Assembly: GCA_946545505.1 (NCBI GenBank)
Contig: CAMNNN010000116.1
Coordinates: forward strand, 1 to 5,052
DNA length: 5,052 nucleotides
Direction of reading: 5' to 3'
Origin: an uncultured Clostridia bacterium
GTDB taxonomy: Bacteria; Bacillota; Clostridia; Saccharofermentanales; Saccharofermentanaceae
Below are positions 1 to 5,052 of the stretch, one piece after another. The notes beneath the pieces are model-generated. The model had not been told where the DNA came from. It made no database searches and saw only the letters and a list, made by a program, of their open reading frames with translations. Positions within the stretch are counted from its first letter, which is position 1, and each line of letters starts with the position of its first letter. The translations under genes and the position numbers were made by a program.

Positions 1-451
1 GGAGAACAATGCGGGCCCTCAGTTTGTTACCGTATGGCTCGGAGTCCTCGACCTTAAGACCGGTAAGGGAATCGCTGCCAATGCAGGCCACGAGCACCCG
101 GCAATAAGAAGAGCCGGCGGTCAGTACGAACTCGTCGAGTATAAGCATTCTCCGCCGGTTGCCACCATGCGTAAGATGAAGTTCAGGGAACATGAATTCG
201 AGTTGTTCCCCGGAGATTCGCTGTTTGTCTATACTGACGGCGTTGCTGAGGCTACGGATTCGAATAATGAGCTTTTCGGTGCGCAGAGAACCCTCGATGC
301 CCTTAATAAGAATCCTGATGCCGAACCGCAGGAAGTGCTCAAGAATGTCATGGACGGAATCAATGCTTTCGTTAAGGACGCAGAGCAGTTTGATGATATT
401 ACTATGTTAAGCTTCGTATATTACGGTCCTGACGGAAAGAAGGGTGAATAA
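1..451 (+). CDS. SpoIIE-family PP2C-type serine/threonine phosphatase, C-terminal part (5' end outside window)
   Basis: This is the last ~149 codons of a protein whose reading frame is open from position 2, so the gene begins upstream; the ATG at 167 is internal. Visible motifs are those of the SpoIIE/RsbU PP2C phosphatase domain. They are NAGHEHP (from 80), a GDSLFVYTDGV segment with the metal-binding Asp in YTDG (230-241), ELFG shortly after, and the C-terminal DDIT (392-403), whose aspartates bind the second metal. Proteins of this family dephosphorylate phosphoserine on anti-sigma-factor antagonists or similar partners and usually carry an N-terminal sensor (membrane, GAF, PAS or HAMP); that part is not visible here. 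The catalytic C-terminus appears intact. The TAA stop at 449-451 overlaps the next gene's ATG by one base, which suggests co-translation. The actual target and sensor input cannot be read from this fragment. Confidence 0.88.
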   Translation, partial: ENNAGPQFVTVWLGVLDLKTGKGIAANAGHEHPAIRRAGGQYELVEYKHSPPVATMRKMKFREHEFELFPGDSLFVYTDGVAEATDSNNELFGAQRTLDALNKNPDAEPQEVLKNVMDGINAFVKDAEQFDDITMLSFVYYGPDGKKGE

Positions 452-1545
452 TGACAGCTGAACTTACAAGGACGAAGAGAGTTCCGGAGATTGAACTGAT
501 GAAGGCGATTGCCATTCTCGGCATGGTATTTGTTCATGTCCTTGAAGGTTCAATGTCTGTTTACCTGAATGCATGGGAGGTTCCCGGAAGCATCTCATTT
601 ACCGTTATAGAGTTCTTCGGATGTATCCCCGCAGCAGGGGCTTTTACATTTGCCATGGGATGGGGCGCGGCTTTCTCAGACAGGTCAACCCCTTCCACAT
701 ATCTTAAGAGAGCTTCGAAACTCTTTCTGTTCCTGTTTTACGTAAACTTCGTTTATGTGATATTCCCGACTATTCTCGACCCGGAGAACTTCGGTTCATT
801 TAAGGATATTCCATGGGCAGTGATCGGCTTTAATATCTATTCGTTCGCGACCGTGTGCATGCTCTTCTTCGCTCTCATGAAGAAGATCGATGACAAGCCG
901 GGACTTAAGGCAGGAATCTCTATTGCCATAGTTATCGCAGTATTTGTAACTGCAGGTCTGGTTCCTCCCGAATCATATGAGGGCAACCAGTGGGTTGCCA
1001 CATTACTCGGTATCTTCACCAGACAGAATGAGTACTCATGGTTCCCGCTCGTTCCGTGGTCTGTGTTCCCTATAACGGGTTACTGGGCTGCTAAGCTCTA
1101 CCGCAGATTAAATGACAGAAAGAAATTCGCGCTTATCGCTCTCGCAGTCGGTGCTGTGTTTACTCCCGTGTGCTGGATAATCAACAAGGTCAACGGCTGG
1201 CCTCAGGGTGCCCTGAATCCTGCATGGATCGATTATGGTAAGGATTATTACGGATTGTCTCCCGTTAATATCATTGGAGCACTAGGTGTTTTAGGTCTTG
1301 AACTTGCAGTGATATTCGTGATCCTCACGCTCACGAAGGGCAAGCTTCATCCTTTACTCCTGAGCATGAGCCGTAATGTTATGAGGATATTCATCGCGCA
1401 CTGGCTGTTTGTAAGCCCTCTGTTCGTGGTTCTTATTCATGTTACGAATATATGGGTAAACAACCTGATCGCATTGGGAGTCCTTATCGCGACTCTGACC
1501 GTAGTTCAGTTGTACAACAAGTTTATTGCCAAAGACTCTCTTTGA
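451..1545 (+). CDS. Polytopic membrane acyltransferase-like protein (acyltransferase-3 / DUF1624, HGSNAT-like)
   Basis: The product is 364 residues, very hydrophobic, with about ten predicted membrane spans, roughly at 14-34, 48-75, 90-109, 121-143, 153-172, 198-217, 226-246, 271-297, 307-330 and 334-356. The first span has the pattern R10...E15-L-M-K...H29 (IELMKAIAILGMVFVH). This resembles the 'R..D.lRg.ail.mv..H' opening of acyltransferase-3 and DUF1624/heparan-alpha-glucosaminide N-acetyltransferase proteins, where the His is thought to take part in acyl transfer. PWSVFPITGYW (202-212) and the late SRNVMRIFIAHW segment also fit that fold. Such proteins move acyl groups across the membrane onto surface glycans or other acceptors; the acceptor here is unknown. 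The ATG overlaps the phosphatase stop by one base (TAATG) and is preceded by AAGGG at 440-444, which supports this start. Family-level assignment is moderately secure; the reaction is inferred. Confidence 0.78.
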   Translation: MTAELTRTKRVPEIELMKAIAILGMVFVHVLEGSMSVYLNAWEVPGSISFTVIEFFGCIPAAGAFTFAMGWGAAFSDRSTPSTYLKRASKLFLFLFYVNFVYVIFPTILDPENFGSFKDIPWAVIGFNIYSFATVCMLFFALMKKIDDKPGLKAGISIAIVIAVFVTAGLVPPESYEGNQWVATLLGIFTRQNEYSWFPLVPWSVFPITGYWAAKLYRRLNDRKKFALIALAVGAVFTPVCWIINKVNGWPQGALNPAWIDYGKDYYGLSPVNIIGALGVLGLELAVIFVILTLTKGKLHPLLLSMSRNVMRIFIAHWLFVSPLFVVLIHVTNIWVNNLIALGVLIATLTVVQLYNKFIAKDSL

Positions 1546-1630
1546 TCTGTTCCATGTGAATGGCGAACTCGAACGGTTCCCATTTCTTCGTGTCTGATCC
1601 CGAGGAATGTGTTCGCGAGACCGGTGTCAT
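1523..1630 (-). other. Doubtful 35-codon ORF, possible small gene or gene remnant
   Basis: On the minus strand an ATG at 1630 opens 35 codons ending in TAA at 1523, overlapping the last 23 bases of the membrane protein gene on the opposite strand. The C-terminal half (for example KKWEPFEFAIHMEQ) has a protein-like composition and ordinary codons. However, there is no convincing ribosome binding site: GGGAAG lies only three bases before the ATG. An in-frame stop sits four codons upstream. A 27-codon + strand ORF (1560-1643) runs through the same bases and also lacks a binding site. I do not recognise either product. This may be chance, a decayed gene end, or a small protein gene. Confidence 0.13.
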
Positions 1631-1670
1631 AACTTCCCGTTAAATTATTATATCAGCGCACGCCATCATT

Positions 1671-1679
1671 TGTTACAAT
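1671..1679 (+). promoter_or_regulatory. Candidate extended -10 promoter for the lysR gene
   Basis: TGTTACAAT matches an extended -10 element (TG-n-TATAAT, one mismatch in the hexamer). No good -35 hexamer lies 16-18 bases upstream; the corresponding bases are around TATCAG. Transcription would begin near 1686, giving a leader of only about 15 bases that still includes the AGGAGA ribosome binding site at 1688-1693, seven bases before the ATG. No terminator hairpin is obvious between the membrane protein gene and this point, so some read-through from upstream is possible. Confidence 0.4.
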
Positions 1680-1700
1680 ACCTTCGTAGGAGAAGACACT

Positions 1701-2633
1701 ATGACATTACAGCAGATCCATTACGCGCTCACGATAGAGAAATGCGGCTCCATGAACAAGGCTGCACAGGAGCTGTTTATGGTGCAGTCGGCACTTACGG
1801 CTTCCGTCAAAGAACTCGAGAAGGAAGTCGGCATCACGATCTTCGTGAGAGGGCCCAAGGGCGTTACGCCTACTCCCGAGGGAAGAGAGTTCCTTAATGA
1901 TATAAGAGGCCTTGAGGGACACTACAACACGCTTGTACACAAGTATGAGGGTGACGGCAATTATAAGCGTAAGTTCGCCGTTTCCACGCAGCATTATTCT
2001 TTCGCGGTGAACGCCTTCATTAAGATGGCGAAGCAGTATGATGTCAACGAGTTTGATTTCGCCGTGAGGGAGACGCGCACGAGGGATGTTATCGAGGATG
2101 TAGGTTCTCTTCGAAGCGAGATCGGTATTCTGTATCTGTCTTCGAAGAATGCGAAGGTTCTGCGTAAGCTTATGGATGAGAACGAGCTCGTGTTCACTCC
2201 GCTTATAAGCTGTGATGCATATGTATATCTCGCGGAGAATCACCCGCTGGCGGGTAAGAAGAGCATTAAGTTCAAGGACCTGGAACCGTATCCTTGCCTT
2301 ATGTTCGAGCAGGGAGAGGACGCTTATTATTTCTCGGAGGAGATTCTATCCGAGTATGAGTATCCCCGTACCATCATATGCAATGACCGCGCGACCATGC
2401 TTAACATGATGCAGGGCATGAACGGTTACACGCTGTGTTCGGGCATTATCTCAGACGATATTAACGGCGACGGTTATAAAGCGATACCGTTTAAGGCTGA
2501 TAAGGACCACCCGAACAGCGAAATGCAGATAGGATATATAACTAAGAAAAATAACATCTTAAGTGAGCCGGGACGGCGGTATATAGATGAATTAAAGATA
2601 TTCTTAGAGGGGATGGAAGGGCTATCAAGATAA
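1701..2633 (+). CDS. LysR-family transcriptional regulator, probable regulator of the adjacent metY
   Basis: At 310 residues this has the normal LysR-type length. The N-terminus carries the classic winged helix-turn-helix: a helix-turn-helix at about 18-37 (MNKAAQELF...QSALTASVKELE), then ELEKEVGITIF and the wing region GVTPTPEGREFL. A linker helix follows, and from about residue 89 an effector-binding domain of the periplasmic-binding-protein type, with the typical DAYVYLAENHPLAGK stretch and a C-terminal RRYIDELKIFLE helix. It acts in the cytoplasm as a DNA-binding dimer or tetramer. The start is supported by AGGAGA at 1688-1693. The gene ends inside a hairpin whose loop contains its TAA stop. 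It lies just upstream of metY in the same direction, so control of sulfur-amino-acid synthesis with a metabolite such as O-acetylhomoserine as co-inducer is a reasonable inference. The ligand cannot be read from the sequence. Confidence 0.94.
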   Translation: MTLQQIHYALTIEKCGSMNKAAQELFMVQSALTASVKELEKEVGITIFVRGPKGVTPTPEGREFLNDIRGLEGHYNTLVHKYEGDGNYKRKFAVSTQHYSFAVNAFIKMAKQYDVNEFDFAVRETRTRDVIEDVGSLRSEIGILYLSSKNAKVLRKLMDENELVFTPLISCDAYVYLAENHPLAGKKSIKFKDLEPYPCLMFEQGEDAYYFSEEILSEYEYPRTIICNDRATMLNMMQGMNGYTLCSGIISDDINGDGYKAIPFKADKDHPNSEMQIGYITKKNNILSEPGRRYIDELKIFLEGMEGLSR

Positions 2634-2646
2634 TTGATAGCCCTTT
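2617..2646 (+). terminator. Perfect 12-bp hairpin at the end of lysR, probable intrinsic terminator
   Basis: AAGGGCTATCAA (2617-2628) and TTGATAGCCCTT (2634-2645) are exact reverse complements around a five-base loop, GATAA. The stem has a G/C-rich base and is followed by a short, poor T tract (TTTATCAATTAT). The last lysR sense codons form the left arm, and the TAA stop (2631-2633) is in the loop, so terminating ribosomes would cover it. The weak T tract suggests incomplete termination. The inner bases also match a LysR-type operator (see 2623-2681). Confidence 0.6.
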
Positions 2647-2681
2647 ATCAATTATCGGGATTATTCAAGCGAGAATTGATA
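2623..2681 (+). promoter_or_regulatory. Four TATCAA/TTGATA half-sites upstream of metY, candidate LysR-protein operator
   Basis: Half-sites occur as TATCAA (2623-2628), TTGATA (2634-2639), TATCAA (2646-2651) and TTGATA (2676-2681). The first pair contains ATC-N9-GAT (2624-2638) and the LysR-type T-N11-A pattern (2625-2637). The last three half-sites extend to eight bases (AATTGATA or TATCAATT). Centre-to-centre distances are 11, 12 and 30 bases, 53 in total, close to five helical turns, so one tetramer could contact all four on one face. If transcription starts near 2697, the first box is centred near -66, where LysR-type proteins commonly bind. The function is inferred from position and pattern. 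Confidence 0.42.
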
Positions 2682-2690
2682 TGTCATACT
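2682..2690 (+). promoter_or_regulatory. Candidate extended -10 promoter for metY
   Basis: TGTCATACT has the TG-n extension and four of six hexamer matches to TATAAT. The -35 region (about 2662-2667, TATTCA) is poor, as expected of an activator-dependent promoter. The predicted start is near 2697, inside the dyad that follows. The last half-site TTGATA (2676-2681) directly abuts this element. Confidence 0.35.
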
Positions 2691-2717
2691 GTGGTCAACA
2701 AAAACGAAATGACCACA
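2690..2717 (+). repeat. Perfect 8-bp inverted repeat abutting the metY Shine-Dalgarno
   Basis: TGTGGTCA (2690-2697) and TGACCACA (2710-2717) are exact reverse complements separated by an A-rich 12-base spacer. The right arm ends immediately before AAGGAG. As RNA it could form a hairpin against the ribosome binding site. As DNA it would overlap the predicted start point and look like an operator. It does not share the TATCAA half-site, so a different protein, or an RNA role, is possible. If the proposed start point near 2697 is right, the left arm is not transcribed and only the DNA reading holds. Confidence 0.45.
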
Positions 2718-2723
2718 AAGGAG
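2718..2723 (+). promoter_or_regulatory. Ribosome binding site that fixes the metY start
   Basis: AAGGAG lies nine bases before the ATG at 2733. The frame is open further upstream to a TTG at 2634, but that codon has no binding site and the added residues are not MetY-like, so the ATG is preferred. Confidence 0.85.
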
Positions 2724-2732
2724 ATCAAAAAA

Positions 2733-4010
2733 ATGGCATACAAATTCGAAACATTACAGCTTCATGTAGGACAGGAAAAGGCAGATCCCGCATCAGATGC
2801 AAGAGCGGTACCGATCTATCAGACAACATCTTATGTCTTCCACGACAGTGAGGATGCCGAAGCAAGATTCAACTTGAGAGCAGGCGGAAACATCTACGGA
2901 AGACTTACAAACTCCACACAGGGAGTTCTCGAGGAGAGAGTTGCTGCTCTCGAAGGCGGTTCCGCAGCACTTGCAGTAGCATCCGGCGCAGCTTCCATCG
3001 CATACACGATTCAGGCTCTCGCAGCTAACGGAGGCCACATCGTAGCACAGAAGACGATATACGGCGGTTCCTTTAACCTTCTTGCACACACACTGCCCCA
3101 GTACGGTATCGAGACTACTTTCGTAGACGCTCATAACCTCGCGGAAGTAGAAGGTGCTATAAAGGAAAACACACGTGCAATCTATCTTGAGACTCTCGGC
3201 AACCCCAACAGTGATATCCCCGATATCGACGCGGTTTCCGCCATTGCCCACAAGCACGGACTTCCCGTAGTAGTTGATAATACATTCGGTACGCCTTACC
3301 TTATCAGGCCTTTCGAGCACGGTGCTGATATCGTGGTTCACTCCGCTACAAAGTTCCTCGGAGGTCACGGAACAACACTCGGCGGTATCATCGTTGAGTC
3401 CGGTAAGTTTGACTGGAAGGCAAGCGGAAAGTATCCGAACATTGCAGAACCCAATCCTTCTTATCACGGCGTTTCTTTCTTCGATGCAGTAGGACCCGCA
3501 GCGTTCGTGACTTATATCCGTGCGATACTGCTTAGAGACACAGGTGCTTCTATCTCGCCTTTCAATGCGTTCCTGCTCCTTCAGGGAATTGAGACTCTTT
3601 CTTTAAGACTTGACAGGCATGTTGAGAACACCAAGAAGGTAATCGATTTCCTCGTAAATCACCCCAAGGTGGCTAAGGTAAATCACCCTTCACTTGCTGA
3701 TCACCCCGACCATGAGGTCTATAACAGATTATTCCCGAATGGTGCAGGTTCGATTTTCACCTTCGATATCAAGGGCGGCAAGGAAGAGGCATTCAAGTTC
3801 ATCGACAGTCTTGAGATCTTCTCTCTTCTCGCTAATGTCGCTGACGTAAAGAGCCTGGTTATCCACCCTTATTCCACAACACACTCGCAGCTTTCTGCTG
3901 AAGAGCTCGCAAGTGTAGGAATCTCCGAGAGTACGATACGTCTGTCCATCGGTACTGAGCACATTGATGACATCATCGCTGATCTCGAGAAAGGATTCTC
4001 AGCTATCTGA
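2733..4010 (+). CDS. metY: O-acetylhomoserine sulfhydrylase (O-acetylhomoserine aminocarboxypropyltransferase)
   Basis: The product is 425 residues, the usual MetY length. It is a PLP enzyme of the Cys/Met-metabolism family that makes homocysteine from O-acetylhomoserine and sulfide, or methionine from methanethiol. Visible residues: Y55 and R57 in IYGRLTNST (PLP phosphate contacts from the partner subunit), ASGAAS around 83-88, the ring-stacking Y110 in TIYGGSF, D182 in VVDNTFGTP (PLP ring nitrogen), the Schiff-base K207 in SATKFLGGHG, and R403 in IRLSIGTEH (substrate carboxylate). The segment after the lysine, with GKYPNIAEPNPSYHG, is characteristic of MetY and argues against cystathionine gamma-synthase or gamma-lyase, which are shorter here. 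It is cytoplasmic and normally tetrameric. The ATG at 2733 is chosen for its AAGGAG site. It lies 99 bases after lysR, with candidate operators between, and a terminator follows. All catalytic positions are intact. Confidence 0.95.
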   Translation: MAYKFETLQLHVGQEKADPASDARAVPIYQTTSYVFHDSEDAEARFNLRAGGNIYGRLTNSTQGVLEERVAALEGGSAALAVASGAASIAYTIQALAANGGHIVAQKTIYGGSFNLLAHTLPQYGIETTFVDAHNLAEVEGAIKENTRAIYLETLGNPNSDIPDIDAVSAIAHKHGLPVVVDNTFGTPYLIRPFEHGADIVVHSATKFLGGHGTTLGGIIVESGKFDWKASGKYPNIAEPNPSYHGVSFFDAVGPAAFVTYIRAILLRDTGASISPFNAFLLLQGIETLSLRLDRHVENTKKVIDFLVNHPKVAKVNHPSLADHPDHEVYNRLFPNGAGSIFTFDIKGGKEEAFKFIDSLEIFSLLANVADVKSLVIHPYSTTHSQLSAEELASVGISESTIRLSIGTEHIDDIIADLEKGFSAI

Positions 4011-4048
4011 GAATTAACCGTATAAGATCTTCCTGATCGCTATAACAG

Positions 4049-4109
4049 CTGCCGGAATGCTGCGGATCTCATTTGTCCGTAAGCGCCGGCAGTATTGATT
4101 TGCTCTTTT
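4049..4109 (+). terminator. Intrinsic terminator after metY
   Basis: CTGCCGG (4049-4055) pairs with CCGGCAG (4086-4092). Between them an inner stem forms from GCT-GCGGA (4059-4066) and TCCGT-A-AGC (4076-4084), with one G-T pair and a single bulged A. The downstream sequence is T-rich (TATTGATTTGCTCTTTT, 4093-4109), though the T's are interrupted. The hairpin begins about 40 bases past the metY stop and separates it from the nucleotidase gene. Confidence 0.62.
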
Positions 4110-4118
4110 GAATAAAGG

Positions 4119-4127
4119 TGGTACTAT
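4119..4127 (+). promoter_or_regulatory. Candidate extended -10 promoter for the 5'-nucleotidase gene
   Basis: TGGTACTAT is an extended -10 (TG-n plus TACTAT). A weak TTGCTC (4100-4105) sits 16 bases upstream as a possible -35 and overlaps the terminator tail. Transcription would begin near 4134, downstream of the alternative ATG at 4126, and so favours translation from 4162. Confidence 0.35.
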
Positions 4128-4147
4128 GTGGGGGAGGGTTATATTTG

Positions 4148-4153
4148 AAAGGG
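4148..4153 (+). promoter_or_regulatory. Ribosome binding site for the preferred 5'-nucleotidase start
   Basis: AAAGGG lies eight bases before the ATG at 4162. An in-frame ATG at 4126 also has a purine-rich AAAGGTGG (4114-4121) before it and would add 12 residues (MWGRVIFERVLY) in front of the signal peptide. The 4162 start gives the more typical short, basic n-region (MKLRK), so it is preferred, but the choice is not certain. Confidence 0.6.
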
Positions 4154-4161
4154 TGTTATAT

Positions 4162-5052
4162 ATGAAGTTAAGGAAGATGACGGCATTATTGTCAGCTGTC
4201 TGCCTGTTGTTTACTTGTTCTGCCTGCGCGTCCGATAATCCGTGGGGAATCGTTCCGTCAGGGCAGGATCCGGATCATATCGAGATATCCCTGCCTGAGA
4301 TGGAGCAGGAGACGGAGACGGTTGCCGAGACTATAGCGGAGACTGAACCCGCACAGGTTGATCCTAATGGTGAGACATATATCCTTTTTACAAGCGACGT
4401 GCACTGCGGAGTAGACGAGGGCTTCGGATATGCCGGTGTGTATCAGATCCGTCAGAATCTCGAAGCTCAGGGCTATAATACCGTGCTGGTAGATGACGGT
4501 GATGCCATTCAGGGCGAAGCTGTCGGCATGATGACTCAGGGCGAAGCGATCATCGATATCATGAATGCCACGGGTTACGATATCGCAGTTCCCGGTAATC
4601 ATGAATTCGACTACGGTGTAGACCGCTTCCTGGAACTGGCCGGGATGGCTGATTACCCTTATTTAAGCTGTAATTTCAACAGTGAAGGCGAACTTGTTCT
4701 CGAACCGTATGCTATCGTTACCTTCGGAGATATCGATATCGGTTTTGTGGGTGTTACTACGCCTGAGACTTTGACTTTGACCAATCCTGCCGTCTTCGAG
4801 AATGAAGATGGCGAGTTTATATATGATTTTATGAATGACGATGATGGTACTGCTGTTTACGAAGCGGTACAGAATGCGGTCGATGCGGTAAGAGAAGAAG
4901 GCGCCGATCTTGTATATGTCATCGGCCATATGGGTGAGTATTCCGATTCCGAGCCCTGGACTGCATCTGATATTATCAGTCACACGACCGGAATAGATGT
5001 ATTCCTTGACGGACACAGTCACGATACTGACGAGTTTACCGTGACCGATGCT
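4162..5052 (+). CDS. Secreted 5'-nucleotidase / 2',3'-cyclic phosphodiesterase-type metallophosphoesterase (3' end outside window)
   Basis: The first 297 codons are present and the frame is open to the window end. An N-terminal signal peptide (MKLRK, then a hydrophobic stretch to about residue 18) ends in TCSACAS; C22 could be lipidated, or a peptidase could cut after A23. A Glu/Thr-rich linker follows (about 46-62). The UshA/YfkN-type calcineurin-like domain then shows every metal-site motif: D79 and H81 in SDVHCG, D114 in DGDAIQGE, N146 and H147 in GNHEFDYG, H256 in IGHMGE, and H285 and H287 in DGHSHD. Such enzymes sit outside the cell and dephosphorylate nucleotides, or open cyclic nucleotides, to scavenge phosphate and nucleosides. 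The C-terminal substrate-specificity domain that full-length members carry is beyond the window, so the exact substrate is open. The gene has its own candidate promoter and is separated from metY by a terminator. Confidence 0.9.
   Translation, partial: MKLRKMTALLSAVCLLFTCSACASDNPWGIVPSGQDPDHIEISLPEMEQETETVAETIAETEPAQVDPNGETYILFTSDVHCGVDEGFGYAGVYQIRQNLEAQGYNTVLVDDGDAIQGEAVGMMTQGEAIIDIMNATGYDIAVPGNHEFDYGVDRFLELAGMADYPYLSCNFNSEGELVLEPYAIVTFGDIDIGFVGVTTPETLTLTNPAVFENEDGEFIYDFMNDDDGTAVYEAVQNAVDAVREEGADLVYVIGHMGEYSDSEPWTASDIISHTTGIDVFLDGHSHDTDEFTVTDA

Noticed and set aside
1607..1897. A 96-codon + strand ORF overlapping the start of lysR
   Set aside because: It is an out-of-frame shadow of lysR with Arg/His-rich, low-quality composition and no ribosome binding site.
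1707..2243. A 178-codon minus-strand ORF inside lysR
   Set aside because: It lies wholly antisense to a clear LysR gene, has no recognisable domain, and is explained by the codon pattern of the sense strand.
2634..2732. N-terminal extension of MetY from a TTG at 2634
   Set aside because: It has no ribosome binding site and would translate through the hairpin and operator region. The ATG at 2733 has AAGGAG at good spacing and gives the family's normal length and N-terminus.
2634..2732. SAM riboswitch or T-box leader upstream of metY
   Set aside because: The interval is only 99 bases and shows neither the SAM-I multi-helix core nor a T-box sequence; only simple hairpins are visible.
2793..3467. 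A 224-codon minus-strand ORF inside metY
   Set aside because: It is a Cys/Ser-rich antisense shadow of a gene with all MetY catalytic residues.
1701..4010. LysR-MetY fusion by stop-codon read-through, since both genes share a frame and only one TAA intervenes
   Set aside because: An open stretch of 33 codons is not improbable by chance. MetY has its own strong ribosome binding site, and no read-through signal is recognisable.
4510..4547. 11-bp direct repeat CAGGGCGAAGC
   Set aside because: It encodes two QGEA segments that look like normal metallophosphoesterase family sequence, so it is coding coincidence rather than a DNA element.
4258..5022. Two minus-strand ORFs inside the 5'-nucleotidase gene
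   Set aside because: The + strand frame is continuous and carries every metallophosphoesterase motif, so the antisense frames are shadows.

Overview
The window looks like a chromosomal segment of a Gram-positive anaerobe of the Clostridia, perhaps Lachnospiraceae or a relative. This rests on the overall style of the proteins, the AAGGAG-type ribosome binding sites, a SpoIIE-type phosphatase, a lipoprotein-like surface 5'-nucleotidase with a Glu/Thr-rich linker, and intermediate base composition. It is an inference; there is no rRNA or other marker. All recognisable protein genes lie on the + strand.

Layout. Positions 1-451 hold the 3' end of a SpoIIE/PP2C-type serine phosphatase. Its TAA stop shares one base with the ATG of a polytopic membrane protein of the acyltransferase-3 / DUF1624 (heparan-alpha-glucosaminide N-acetyltransferase-like) type (451-1545), so the two are probably translationally coupled. 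A 155-base gap follows with no identified gene, only weak small ORFs and a candidate extended -10 promoter. Next is a LysR-type regulator (1701-2633). Downstream of it is metY, O-acetylhomoserine sulfhydrylase (start 2733, end 4010). A hairpin terminator follows metY, and then a separately transcribed, secreted 5'-nucleotidase-type metallophosphoesterase that runs off the window end (4162-5052, incomplete).

The most structured part is the 2617-2732 interval between lysR and metY. The lysR stop codon sits in the loop of a perfect 12-bp hairpin. TATCAA/TTGATA half-sites recur four times over 59 bases with near-helical spacing. The same arms can form three mutually exclusive RNA hairpins. A candidate extended -10 lies immediately downstream, and a perfect 8-bp dyad abuts the metY Shine-Dalgarno sequence. 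The simplest reading is that the LysR protein controls metY, and so methionine/homocysteine synthesis, from this interval. A transcription-attenuation reading of the same bases is also possible.

The protein-coding content is otherwise ordinary housekeeping and regulatory material. I see no CRISPR array, mobile element, tRNA, rRNA or phage signature.
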